Below, piece after piece: positions 1-10,646 of a stretch of 63,551 bases of DNA. This DNA comes from Peribolospora baueri. Lineage: Eukaryota > Basidiomycota > Peribolosporomycetes > Peribolosporales > Peribolosporaceae. The DNA lies in NCBI GenBank assembly GCA_029717555.1, contig JAMDHS010000109.1, positions 1 to 63,551 of the forward strand. The letters run 5' to 3'. The position numbers and the translations under genes are program-made. The stretch's first letter is position 1, and each line of letters begins with the position of its first letter. Under the pieces are notes generated by a model. It was given only the letters and a program-made list of their open reading frames with translations. It was not told the DNA's origin and did not search any database.

Positions 1-34
<34 letters not shown>
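1..34. repeat. Poly-A run at the window's left end
   Basis: Thirty-four A residues followed by GTAAGC. They lie inside the expected intron of the Zn2Cys6 gene (poly-T on the coding strand). Could be genuine or a contig-end artefact; a shorter A run also ends the window on the right. Confidence 0.6.
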
Positions 35-38
<4 letters not shown>

Positions 39-115
39 GCGAGCGAGCGGACATCGGAGAGGCCGCGAAACGACGCGACTCGACTCGACTCGACTCGACG
101 TGATGCTGTGCTCAC

Positions 116-2838
116 GAATCCAATCTTCCTCCACGCGCTACTGTCGTCAGGCTCTCGCCAAAAGCAAAGCAATAACAACGCCTGAACTGTCTCCAAGCAG
201 GATGTCGCGTCGGTGCCCATGGCGTGCTCCACGCCCTGTCGAGCCGAGGCGAGCAGGCGCGGGTAGAGGTCGAGGCGGGTGAACTTGGACGAGACGGCAA
301 GGAGGGCCAAAAGAAGGAGGTCCGAGTGCGGTCGTCGGTGAAGGCGGGAGAAGGAGTGTAGGACGGGGTCTAGCAGCGCGACGAGCGGGTTGAGCCGCTC
401 GAAGTAGCTTTCGGTCGGGGAAATGGGGAAGCGAGTCGCGGGGAGATAGGAGATCAGCGAGCCCGCGACGACCATGTCAGGACAGCGTGGGGCGTGGCGA
501 AAACAGGTTTGCGGCCACTCACAATTGGAAGAGCTCCCTCGCCTCGGTCGCTTCCAACGCGACCTCAGGAAGTCTACCGAAGGGGCTCTCGACTGGCCGA
601 TCCTGATCGGGGGGGATTGCGGTGGACGAGCTAGCGGCGTACGGCTCTGGAGGCAGAGGAGGTGGTAACGGGTTGAGGACGCTTGCGAGGGAATGCTTGG
701 CGTGGCTGGACGGCATAGGTTCGCTCATGCCGTCTCCAGCGTCGATGTAGTATGGAGGAGCGGAGGTGGGGTGAGGAGGGAGGGTGGGTGGAGAGGCCGA
801 AGTGGGTAGAGGACGGGAGACGGTGGGATCCGAGGGCTTGCCTGGGGAAGCTAGGACGGGAGCGAACGAAGAAGATGGGTCTGTGGGACTACCGAGATGT
901 GGGTGCAAAGGCGGGGAAGAAGGCGTCGACGCGGACGTAGACGCGGTTTTGGGGCGAACGAGCGTGAGCGCGCCGGAGGCTGACTCGATGCGACCTGAGT
1001 ATGGTGCCGGAGTGTGTTTAGGGAAGGGGAGCATCATGAGAGCGTGTTTAGTGAAGGGGAGCATCATGCGTCGCGCGTCGAGAGAAGCGGAGCGGGACGG
1101 ACGCAAAGGTAGAGAAGAATGCATAGAATGGCAAGCCAAGGTTGGACAGATTGTCAGGGCGGACAAAGCTCGTGTGAATGTCGTGGAAACGACAAGGAGG
1201 TGGTAACCAAGACTGCTCACGGCTTGCCTTTGAGGCGGAGGTTGAGATTCTCAAAGGAGCGCATACGTAGAGACCATGTCAGCGTGGCGCCTGTGGTGTG
1301 CTCCGAGGCATGTGCTTCGGTCCAGGAAACCGAAAAATATAAAACGACAGGGACAAAAACAAAAGAGGAAAAATTAAAGCACGTTTGCTCACTTTGCGCC
1401 GGGCTGTCGGCCGCGTTGGTGTTCTGGCACGACGCAGTCCATGTTCAGGCGGACGCACCGGGTGCAAGCCTTGCTGCCTTCGGCTGCGCGTGGGGATGGG
1501 AAAAGAGGAGGATCAGTGGAAAGAAGGTGGACATTGCAAAAGGGTGGAGCGGCGGGAAGGAGAAGGAGGATAGGACGAGGGATATCGGTTGGAATTTAGG
1601 CGGGGTCGACGTCAGCGAAGAGCAGACAGAGCCATCTGCCCCATCCGACTATCCGCTGTCCTTTCCGAAGCCATACATAAAGGTAACACAAATACGGTAC
1701 TCACGAATATTGCATCGGACCTGCGGTGTTGGTGATAGAAGGTGGCAAGGCGATGAAGCAAGCCAAGAGGGAGCGACGTCAGCCAAGGAGAAACCGACCC
1801 GACTCTAGTCTACTTCTGGGCACAGAACCGCGCATGTGTAGATGCGGCGAATAACTGGAGAGAAGGAAGGAATAGAAGGAGAAGGGAGAATGGGCGGGTA
1901 CGAAGACGTAATCGTCCCAGCCTGACTTCCTCGTACGATGTGAGTCAAAAAGCGGACGGGACAAAAGACGAGACGAGACGAGACGAAACAAGAAGGGAAA
2001 AGACGCAAAAGAGACGAAAAGAGAAGATAACCGACGAGAAGACGAGCCGTCCGTCCGTTCCGTCCTTATTCAGAGCCGGAAAAAAAAAGGAAAAACACGA
2101 CGCGCGTTGCCGGGCGGGCGAGGTGGTGTAGGCAAGGCAGCCTCCGCTGGCGGAGGTAGGATTGTCAAAATGGATGGAAAAGGAAGGAGGCGGCGGAAAT
2201 GGAGGAAGACAAAGAAGCAGAGAAGGAAGGAGAGGAAGAAAGGAAGAAAGGAGAAAAGCCGACGGGACTGATAGGGACGATGAAACGACATGAAGGAGCA
2301 CGACTCGCGCAACCGTCCAACGCCGGCAGCCACCACGGGTCATTCCAACTCGCCGGGACGCTCGACTCGACTCGACTCGACTCGCCTTGATGGACCGACA
2401 ACCGAGGCAGGCCCTCCTCTGCGCGTACTCGCTGCTGGACGAACGGGTTTTCCGCTTGCCCACCGAAGCCCGCGTCCCGGTCCCGGTCCCCGCCGTTGTT
2501 GCTGTTGTCGTTGTTGTTGTTGTTGTTGTTGTTGTCCGTTGGACTCGGACTCGGATCCGGTCGTCGCGAGTAGGGTCGTCGTCGGACGCGGGCGGGCGGG
2601 GGGATGGGGGCAGGGACGGGTACGACGGTGATGGCGGTGGTTGCGATGGACGTAGACGAGGGCGGGCGCGGGTGCGGGTGCGGGTGGGTAAGACCCAGGA
2701 AGGGCGGCGGGCGGAGAGGGAAGGAGGAGGGACATGAATGCGGGAAGGAGGGGGAGGGGGGAAAGAAAGAGGAGCGGGGAAGAAGACGCGGCGGGAAAAT
2801 GGGAATGATAGCCTTTGAAGGGTAGAAGTCCGGCACAT
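116..2838 (-). CDS. Zn2Cys6 fungal transcription factor (partial, cut by left edge)
   Basis: Exons I place: 2838-2386, 1720-1705, 1483-1393, 1249-1221, 1168-523, 407-116, then a donor at 115 leading off the window; phase holds across all junctions. The spliced N-terminus has a full Zn2Cys6 cluster at residues 144-173 with spacing C-x2-C-x6-C-x8-C-x2-C-x6-C (CLGCRSIKVRC, then CTRCVRLNMDC), followed by a basic linker RGRQPGAK. A Thr run coded by (GTT)n precedes the cluster and a Pro/Ser-rich linker follows it. The last two exons carry the start of the fungal-specific regulatory domain: LFQFYFERLNPLVALLDPVL, a SSKF segment, ETVQALLLL, and WREPDDSSAWRKIG, reminiscent of Aro80-like regulators. Expected role: sequence-specific nuclear regulator; target unknown. 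Intron 1 (2385-1721) uses a GC donor and exon 2 is only 16 nt. The start at 2838 is the only Met in the exon, so an upstream exon is possible. Confidence 0.85.
1721..2385 (-). other. 665-nt GC-AG intron
   Basis: The donor reads AAG|GCGAGT instead of GT, and the acceptor is CAG before a 16-nt exon. The next GT in the donor region would shift the frame and destroy the third cysteine of the zinc cluster, so the GC donor is required by the protein. It is much longer than the other introns in this window and I see no gene inside it. Confidence 0.7.
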
Positions 2839-4285
2839 GACCGTGGACTAACTCTGCTAGCCAGACAGACACACACACAGACATTCACGCACACGCTCCT
2901 TGGACGATACGCGCGGGTGCGACGCGGCTGGTCTCGAGACGTATTGTCTCGTCGTCTCGTCTGTCCTAGTCTGGTCTGGTCCCAGTCTGGTCTCGTCTTG
3001 TTAGGTCTATCTGGTCAACCGGCGTATGCGCCTTTGCCTGACCCACGCACGGCTCGGAGCGGCACCTGCTGCCGTATATTCACGTACGATTCAGCTATTT
3101 CGCTTCCGTCCTGTGCGTGCACGCGCTGCCCGTCCCCGTTCCGTTCCCTTCGTCCTCCCACGGCACGGTCTTGGTCTCTTGCGTCGCACAGCAAGCCCTG
3201 CCCTGGCCCGTCGGACGAGGCAAAGGCAAAGAAAGGCGTTGGTCGGAGAGGAAGGAGTGCGTTGCGCAGCGAGTTGCGAAACACGACCGAAAGAAAACGT
3301 CCGTCTCGCCGCCGCTGTTGCCGTTTGCCCCGGCACGCTGGCTCTGTCTGTCGCACCGTGTCCAGTAACCGCGCTATGCAGTCGCTCGCTGCAGTAACGA
3401 CCCCACCGATCTTTTACGCAAGAGCCCGCTCACCTCGCTACCGTCGGCGTTGAAACAAGGAGGACACCGATCGCCGGTCCGGTCCCGTCTATCGGCGTGT
3501 TTGTCCGCCCCGGCCCCGGCCTCCAGCCCGACCTGTCCAGCCCAACCGGCCTCCGCGCTTCCTTCCACCCGCCTCGCCGCGTTTTCTCAGCCTCTCCCAT
3601 CATGCGTCCAGCAGTAGCAGTGGTAGCGTAGCAGTAGTAACGAGCTAATTAGTCCACCATTTAAGGAACGGACAGACGCCGTGTCCTCCGAGCCACATTC
3701 ATACTCGGCGGCTCCATGCACCCAACCGACGCGACGCATGCGATGCCATGCCCTGCCCTGCCCTGCCCGGCGCGATCGATCGACTCGTGCGTTCGCCCGT
3801 TCTCCCTTGACGCTCGCTCGCTCGCTCTCATGAGGCGCGACCATGCAGGAATGGACAGCCTCTCTCGCTAGCTCGTACACCCCTGCGTGCCCCCCCGCCG
3901 ATCTCTGGCACGACCCAAAAAAAAATAGGAATGAGAACAAAAGCGTAGATCCATGTCGACCGCCACACCCAGGTCACTCCCACTCAGTTAGAGAATATAG
4001 ATGTCATGTAACGTGACCTGTCACGTGAGGAAGATCTTTGTACCTAGACCAACACGAGGTCCACTGGCTCCTGTGAAGATAACTACGACGAAGTATACAT
4101 CATCAACACAACGTCTAATAACTCACTCCCCTCGTTCGAGCCGCCGTTGTCGGTCATTCTGCCGCAGCACCGCCGCTCTCACGTGCTTCCGCCCATCCTC
4201 GTCCTCCCCGCCTCGATCGGGGTTCGCCGCCGCGCTTTGTCTTCGCATCGACACCACCTCCGCGCAAAAAGAAGCCAGGCCAGAC
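2839..4285. promoter_or_regulatory. Divergent intergenic region (transcription factor / PTPA)
   Basis: About 1.45 kb between two divergent starts. It contains CT/GT-rich stretches, repeated GTCTGGTCT-like runs near 2950-3000 and a GATCGATCGACTCG palindromic stretch near 3774. The reading frames here lack intron signals or recognisable protein motifs. No RNA gene seen. Confidence 0.4.
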
Positions 4286-6351
4286 ATGACTATGGCCTCT
4301 TCGCCGCCCCCTCCCTCCTCCACCTCTTCGTCTTCCTCCTCCTCCTCATCTTCCTCCTCTCCTCTCCCGAAACTGTACCGCATACCCGACTCCGCACGGT
4401 CCAAGGCATCCGTTGCGGAGAAGAGGATCCGCTCCGATCATGATATGCTCACGTGGGCTCACTCGCCTGCCTACGCTCGTTATACGCTCTTCGTTCGTAG
4501 GCTTAACGAGGCTGTCGTCGATAGGCCTCTCGATGAGGAAACGCACGTCGGAGAGGTGAGTCCCGGGCACCGTCCCAGAAGGGCCAAGAAGAAGGGACGC
4601 TTAGTTTCCCCCTTCGTCGTCCGCGCCCACAGTTCGTCCACCGTCTTCTCCATCTCCTCGACGAGATGTACGCATGGGTAGACTCCATCCCGCCTCTCCA
4701 GACTCCGCAGCGGTTTGGAAACCTTGCGTTTCGAGAGTATGGAAAAAAGGTTGAAGAGGTGGGGTGGCCGTCTCCTTTTGAGCAATTATTTAATTTCTCA
4801 CCAACTGCTGGTTCGCAATTGATCGTCCACCTCGTCCTTGATCCCCATCGCCGCCTCGCGTCATCGCCCCGCCGCCTCCAGTCCGCCCTCGACCTCCACC
4901 GCTCTTTGCTCCCTTCCTCCCTCCACCCGCTCATACCCGAGCTGATCCCGTACTTCACCGACTCCTTTGGCTCCTTCGTCCGCATCGACTACGGTTCTGG
5001 CCATGAAATGTCCTTCGCCGCCTGGCTGGCCCTTCTCTACATGGCAGGCGCCTTGGAAGAACGAGATGAAAGGGCACTCGTGTCGCGGGTGTTTGTACGC
5101 TACCTTGACCTCGTCTGGACCCTTCAAAGTACCTACCAGCTCGAGCCGGCTGGTAGCCATGGCGTGTGGGGGTTGGTGAGTGGCGCGCGCGGGACGGACG
5201 AACGAACGAGCGGACGATGGCCTCTGATCTGCGGTTTCGTTTACGCTCCTTTTGCTTCTTCCTCGTCATGTCGTTGCTCGTTCGCAGGACGACTATCACT
5301 TCTTACCCTACATTTTCGGATCGGCGCAACTCCGACGTGGGCATCCTCCTCGTTCTATTCCTTCTCCGCCCTCCGCTCACACACTCCTCTCTTTTGCCCA
5401 CCAGACCATCCCACCCTCCTACCCTCTTCCGTCCTCTCCCCGCTTACCGTCTCCGCCGAAGCACGCACGAACCTCTACTTTCGCTCCATCGCCCGCATTC
5501 ACGACCTCAAGCGCGGGCCGTTTGCCGAACACTCCCCCATCCTCAACGACGTCGCCACCTCCGTACCCACTTGGTCCAAAGTCAACTCGGGCATGCTCAA
5601 AATGTACGCCGCCGAGTGCTTGGGTAAACGGCCTGTTGTCCAGCACTTTCCCTTCGGTGCGCTCGGATTTGTGTGGGGTGTGGCGCCAAACGAGGACGGT
5701 GATGGCGAGGGAGGCGGCATGCAGTCCTCGGGCAACGCTGCCCCACCCCCGGCGACCGTGCCGTCGCGAATGCCCGACCGCCCTTCGCCTTCCTCCTCCC
5801 TGATGAGCCTCACAGCAGCGCCATGGGCCCTCGCCTCCGGATCGTCCTCCGTTCCCATCATGCCCGCTGTCCATCCGTCCGGCGGAGGCGACATTGGTCG
5901 ATCCGCCGAGGCGGGCGCCTCCAAGTCCAAGAGGGTCTTCCCCTTGCCTTCCTCGTCCTCCTCCTCGTCCTCCGCCGCGTTCACGCCCGCAGACGCGAGC
6001 TCGGGCTCGTCGGAGCCTTACACCGTCTCCGGGCCCTCTCTTCGTCCCCCTCGGCCCACGCCCACGCCCACGCCCACGCCCACGCCCACGCCCACGCCCA
6101 CGTCCTCGCCCGCCCCCGCCCCCGCCCCAACGACTCGCTCGGCCACGGCCACGGCCACACTCGCCGATACAGGCTCCGCCGCGGCGGGGTCGAGTCCGTT
6201 CGGGAGCATGCCCCCGCCGAGCGTGCCCGTGGGAGCCAGGAGGTCGCCCGGCGGTGGGACGCAAGAAAGGAGACGATGGATGGACGGTGGCGGCGGGGGG
6301 GAGCGGTTGAGGAAAGTCGACGCGGACGCGGACGCGGAGGAGCAACGATGA
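4286..6351 (+). CDS. RRD: Serine/threonine protein phosphatase 2A activator (PTPA, peptidyl-prolyl isomerase type)
   Basis: Exons 4286-4555, 4633-4758, 4882-5175, 5288-5336, 5405-6351 give 561 residues. PTPA proteins bind and reactivate the PP2A catalytic subunit and were described as prolyl isomerases. Family blocks in order: the N-terminal helix ending in LNEAVVDRPL; WVDSIPPLQTPQRFGNLAFR; the core RIDYGSGHEMSFAAWL; GLDDYHFLPYIFGSAQL; then KRGPFAEHSPIL, TWSKVNSGMLKMYAAE and RPVVQHFPFG. About 220 low-complexity residues follow the PTPA core (Ser/Pro, a (PT)n tract from CCCACG repeats at about 6055-6102), so the protein is much longer than the usual 300-400. A poly-Ser tract also lies near the N-terminus. 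Whether it is Rrd1 or Rrd2 cannot be told. The second intron (4759-4881) is 123 nt, divisible by three and stop-free, so its removal is inferred from family alignment. Confidence 0.92.
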
Positions 6352-6794
6352 TGGGTTCGAATCGAAATCAAGATGGACTCGGGACGTTCGTGGCGTGTCG
6401 TGACGTGTCGTGTCGTGTCGTGATGATGAACGCAATATCACTTTGACGACACGCTACTCGGTTGCCGTCGTCCGTCTCTAGCCTTTTGCTCGCACGACCG
6501 ACCGCAAAGGTGTATAAGAGCGTGAGGGCAGATAGATTGAAGGACCGGGACGTGGGGAAGGCGGGGTGGAGAGGAAATCGCAGAGTCCAGAGCGGCAGCG
6601 ACGGAAACGATGACGACGGACGGAATGGAATGAACGAGTTAAGACGACGTCCATTCTTCCTTCATTCACGGCGACGACACCGACCCGTCCTCCTCCTTCT
6701 AACTTGCACGACTTTAGACCGCTTCGGGGAAACCTTAGGGGCGTCTGGCTGCGGTTGGTTCGGCGCATGCTACCAGTTCGCTTTGCTTAGTTTC

Positions 6795-6845
<51 letters not shown>

Positions 6846-7435
6846 CTCTCTCTCCCTCTCTCCCTCTCTCTCGTGCTTTCCGCCCGCTCGTCCGTCCGTC
6901 CTTTCTTGCCAGCGCCTCTTCTTGTGTGGCTCCTCGCTGGCAGACGGGCGCTCGCGGACGGGCGGCGTGTGTAGTGTAAGGAGGGCGCTATCACTATCAC
7001 TGTTTCGGCGCGACGCGATGAGACAGACCCGTCTTAGCGAGATGTCCCCCCTTCGTCGCTAGTGGCTAGATTAGTATAACCCCTCCCGACGGGACGGCCG
7101 CAGCCAGTCTCGATCATGACGATGACGATTACGGCCACCTTCGTCCGTCCGCGTCTGTCGCCCGCACGTCCCTTATCTGTTAACCTTACCCCCGCCGTCG
7201 AGGGCCACTTTTGTTTTGTTTTTACTTTTTGTTACTCAGCCCTGACCCCTTTTTTTCAACATCCCGTGTGTAGAAGAGGCCGTACAATATTCTAAGCGGC
7301 GAACGAACGAACGAGGTAGGCACTTGCCGCACCGTCCGGTGGTTATCGCGAATCGGATCTTTCGACCGCCGCCGCCGCCGCCGCCGCCGACAACGACGAC
7401 GACGACCGCTCCTTCGACGTTCACTTCAGGCGAAA
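6352..7435. other. Intergenic region with long CT microsatellite
   Basis: Holds a nearly pure (TC)n tract at about 6797-6870, shortly upstream of the next gene, and a (GCC)n then (GAC)n run at about 7366-7405 in its likely 5' UTR. CT-rich blocks before fungal genes often mark promoters; here that is inference. No other gene seen. Confidence 0.5.
6797..6870 (+). repeat. (TC)n microsatellite
   Basis: Near-pure dinucleotide tract with few interruptions, continuing more imperfectly to about 6880. Confidence 0.9.
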
Positions 7436-9580
7436 ATGACGACATCGTCGGAGCCTCCCGCTTCTTCACATCCTACTTCCTCTGCCGACCCCTCATCGGA
7501 CCGCCCGGCCACCACGTCATCTTCCCGCCCACCCGGCCTATCACCCATTTCCGCTCCCGCTCCCGCTCCCTCACGATCTCCCTCTCCTGCCTCCTCTTCC
7601 GGGACGACACGCAGGCCGTCCTCAGGTCGGGGAAAGTATCTGCTCTTGGTAGATCGGGAGTCGGGAGAGGCGCACGAGGTCGTCCTCGACCCTCATCCCT
7701 CGGACCCATCCTCGTCAGCCGCGCCGTTGCATGCGCTCTTGCTAGGTAGCGACGGCGGCGGCGGCGAAGGCAGTGTAGGAGTCCTTGGAGATCGCGCAGG
7801 AGGGGGACAAGGCGAGGAAGACGAGCTGCCGCCTTCGTACGAGAGCGTCGTCTGCGCCGGCACCCGGCGTGGGGACGGAGCGCGAGCCCGTCGTGCGTCC
7901 CACGACCGCGCCCCGTCTTCGTCCTCCCCTGGGCCCGGAGGATGGGCTTTAAACGCCGAGCCCAGCTCGAGCACCGGGCAGGCGGCCAGCTCGGTTCGAC
8001 GACCGTCGGCGATGACGGCGGCCAGTGGCGAGCGCTCTGTCACCACGACCCCCTCAGCTGCGGACGGGGACGGTAGACGGCAAGGGCGAAGTTCGTCTAC
8101 TAACACGGCGAGCGAGGAGCTGATCATCACGCCGGACGGAGACGTCATCGAGGTGGTCCGACGACGAGAAGGTTCGCGGCCTTCGAGGCGGGTCAGCGGC
8201 GCTTCCGTGCGCTCGCTCGGTGACGCCGCCGGCGGTGGGGCCGGGGTGACGGTGGAGCAGCTCGGTAGAGTACGAGGGTTCGCCCTGTCGCGCTCGAGGT
8301 CGATGGGCGGCAGCAGCAACAGGAGACCCGCAAGTCTTTCCGACCTCGTCCCGGCGGCGCCGCGGAGCATTGACTCTCTCCTCGCCGGCTCTGGTCCCAC
8401 CGAAGCGGACGGGCCCCGAGAGTATGAGCTCGACTCCAGCAGCCGCCCTTTGCCTCCTTCGTCCGCGCATCTACGGTCCCCGTCGTCGCGCCGCCGCCGA
8501 CGCTGCACCTCCTGGTCGATGAGCGCCTACTTGGCTCCGGCGACGTCTCGACAATCCTGGCTGAGTCTGTGCCACCTCGTGGTCATCAACTTTCCCCTCG
8601 CCCTCTTCGGATGGGTGTTGCTCTTCGTCGGCACGCTCGCCGGCACCGGTCTCTTGGTCACTTTGCCCATAGGGTGCGTCTCCCTTACGTACCGTCCTCG
8701 TTCGTTCTTTCAGAGCGCCCGCGTGCTCCCTAGGACGACGTGCGCAGGGTGGAACTGAACATTTCTTTCCATCTCCTCTCCCTTCCCGCCTCGTCGCGTG
8801 CGCAGAGCCATCCTCTGGCTCTTGACGTTGTACATGTCCAGGTCCCTTGCGCGGTTAGAGGTGCGTGGCCAGGGCGAATGTCGTTTACATGCGACTGACG
8901 GACGTAACGCTGGGCGGCCGTATGGCTCACCGAGCTCGTTGGCGGTCCGCATCTTTCTCTTTCCTTTCCACCGTCTTTGTCCCCCTCCCTCCCTCCCGCG
9001 CCCGCCAGCTCGCCACCCTGTCTTACTTCCATGGCTCGCTGCCTTCCCGACCAACTTCGCCGCCGCCGCCGCCGCCGGCGCTCCGACCCGTCTTCACTCG
9101 ACCGCGACGCTCGTCGTCACGACGGGCCGTCGTCGGCCGAGAGGAGGGTGGCGTGTCCGACGTCGGTAGCGGAGGCGGAGGCGGAGGGGGGGAGACAGAG
9201 CCGCTCCTGGGAGGGCGGGCGGCGCGGGAAGGAGAGGAGGAACAGAGTTTCTTGAGCAAGTGCTACGAGATGGTGACCGACGATTACTCCTACAGGGTGA
9301 GTGGGCGCGGGCAGCGGAGGTTGGGATTTCTCGCCGACGGACGGACGGGCGAGCGCTGACTGGGACTGTGTTCGCCTCGTCGGCCCGCCCGGCCATTGGC
9401 GATCAGACTCTGTTCTACCATCTCCTCATAAAACCGGCCCTGACGCTCCCGCTCTCCATCCTCCTCGTCCTCGTCGTCGCCGTCACCTTTCCCCTCGTCT
9501 TCACCATCCCGCTGGGCATGCGCTTTGTGCGAGAGGCGGGAAGGATGACGAGGGATGTGGGGTGGGAGTTTTTGAGATGA
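7436..9580 (+). CDS. Multi-pass membrane protein with putative-sensor-like domain
   Basis: Exons 7436-8673, 8806-8860, 9009-9296, 9407-9580 (phase consistent, 584 residues). The first ~360 residues are Ser/Pro/Arg-rich and probably cytosolic, with a PPSYESV motif near residue 133 that resembles a PPxY ligand of Nedd4-type WW domains. The C-terminal part has a hydrophobic hairpin (WLSLCHLVVINFPLALFGWV then LLFVGTLAGTGLLVTLPIG), a helix LYMSRSLARLE, a Gly-rich loop containing ETEPLLG (a dileucine-like sorting motif), and a final hairpin ending near the C-terminus. This layout recalls fungal proteins annotated with a putative sensor domain, but I name the family tentatively. No enzyme motif seen. 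The start is the first Met after the (GAC)n leader. Confidence 0.7.
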
Positions 9581-10646
9581 TCCGTCCCGTCGTGCTCGGC
9601 CTGGATGCGTCATATGGATGGGGATGAAGGAGGGCTTTCTTTCATTCATTCTTTATTTGTATTCTCTTTCGCCGGCAAGGAAAGCAAAGCGAGCTGGCGT
9701 CGTCCGACCGCATGTTCGTTCGTTCGTCTGTCTGGTCGTCTGGCCGTCTGTCTCGTCCAAATAAGGAAAAGACAAAGATGCGAGATTGATTCCGCCGCGT
9801 CGATCAGGCCTCGCTCGTCTCGTTCGATGCGCCGTTTCAGGCAGGCCGTATGCTCTGCGTGGAGTAAAAGGGGGGAGAGGAATGGAGGGTACGATAGGGT
9901 ACAATGCATGCTTCAAGCCGTTGGACGTTCGATTTGCTCGCGTGAGTTGTGCGTGGCCGATGCCGCCGGCCGGCTCGAGTTCGTCGTCGTCGGTTCGGTC
10001 CGGTGCGCCGGCCGGCGGCAGGACTAAGACTTTGCGAGTCTGTTGTGGGGGCGGCGGCGGAGGAAAAGGGGATTGGATGATCATCAGTGACGGAGGAAAA
10101 AGAGAGATGAGGATGATCGTCGGTCGTGCTCTTTCATCCATCCTCTCTCTCTCTTTCCAACGACGGCGAGCGAGAAAGGACGTCGTAGTTACGACCTCGC
10201 CCCCTGCACACGTTCATGTCGCTCGTCGCAATGATGTCTCTCTCCCCCCTCTCTCTCAGGCACGCCATGTCATGTCATGTCATGCCCATTGTTATGTCCA
10301 TGTCCATGTCCATGTCCCCGCCGCCGGCATGTGCGTCATGTGAGCTGAGCTGAGCTTGCCTCCGCCGTCGTCTGCGAGCAATGTCGGCCTTTCCCTCTTC
10401 TCTCTCTCTCTCTGTGTGCCTGAGCCAAGACGTCCTCTTTCCCTTCCTTCGTCATCGCCCCCCTTCTTCCTTCATCTCCACCATCTCGCCCTCTCCACCA
10501 TCCCCCATCCCCCGTCCTCCCCCACTTTGCACCTTGCGCCTTGCACCTCCCTCCCCCTTTGACGATCCACAACCCCACGCTCCTTTCACGCCCACATACT
10601 CCCTCCCCCAGGACTCACCACCATCGCCGGCCATCGGCCACGCACC
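9581..10646. other. Intergenic region before beta-mannosidase
   Basis: About 1.07 kb. It shows GTTCGTTCGTCTGTCTGG-type short repeats near 9716-9745, repeated CATGTC units near 10265-10312 and a CT/CCC-rich leader directly before the start codon. No coding sequence or RNA gene that I can support. Confidence 0.4.

Noticed and set aside
2505-2540. Poly-Asn or poly-Gln tract from (GTT)n read on the minus strand
   Set aside because: The frame that also encodes the zinc cluster reads the repeat as poly-Thr; the Asn and Gln frames are shadows.
6354-6365. GGTTCGAATCG resembling a tRNA B box
   Set aside because: It is at the end of the PTPA coding sequence and no A box, acceptor stem or cloverleaf can be drawn around it.
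5419-6441. Long minus-strand open frame (340 residues) opposite PTPA
   Set aside because: It is a Gly/Arg-rich shadow of the GC-biased Pro/Ser tail on the coding strand, with no motif or intron logic.
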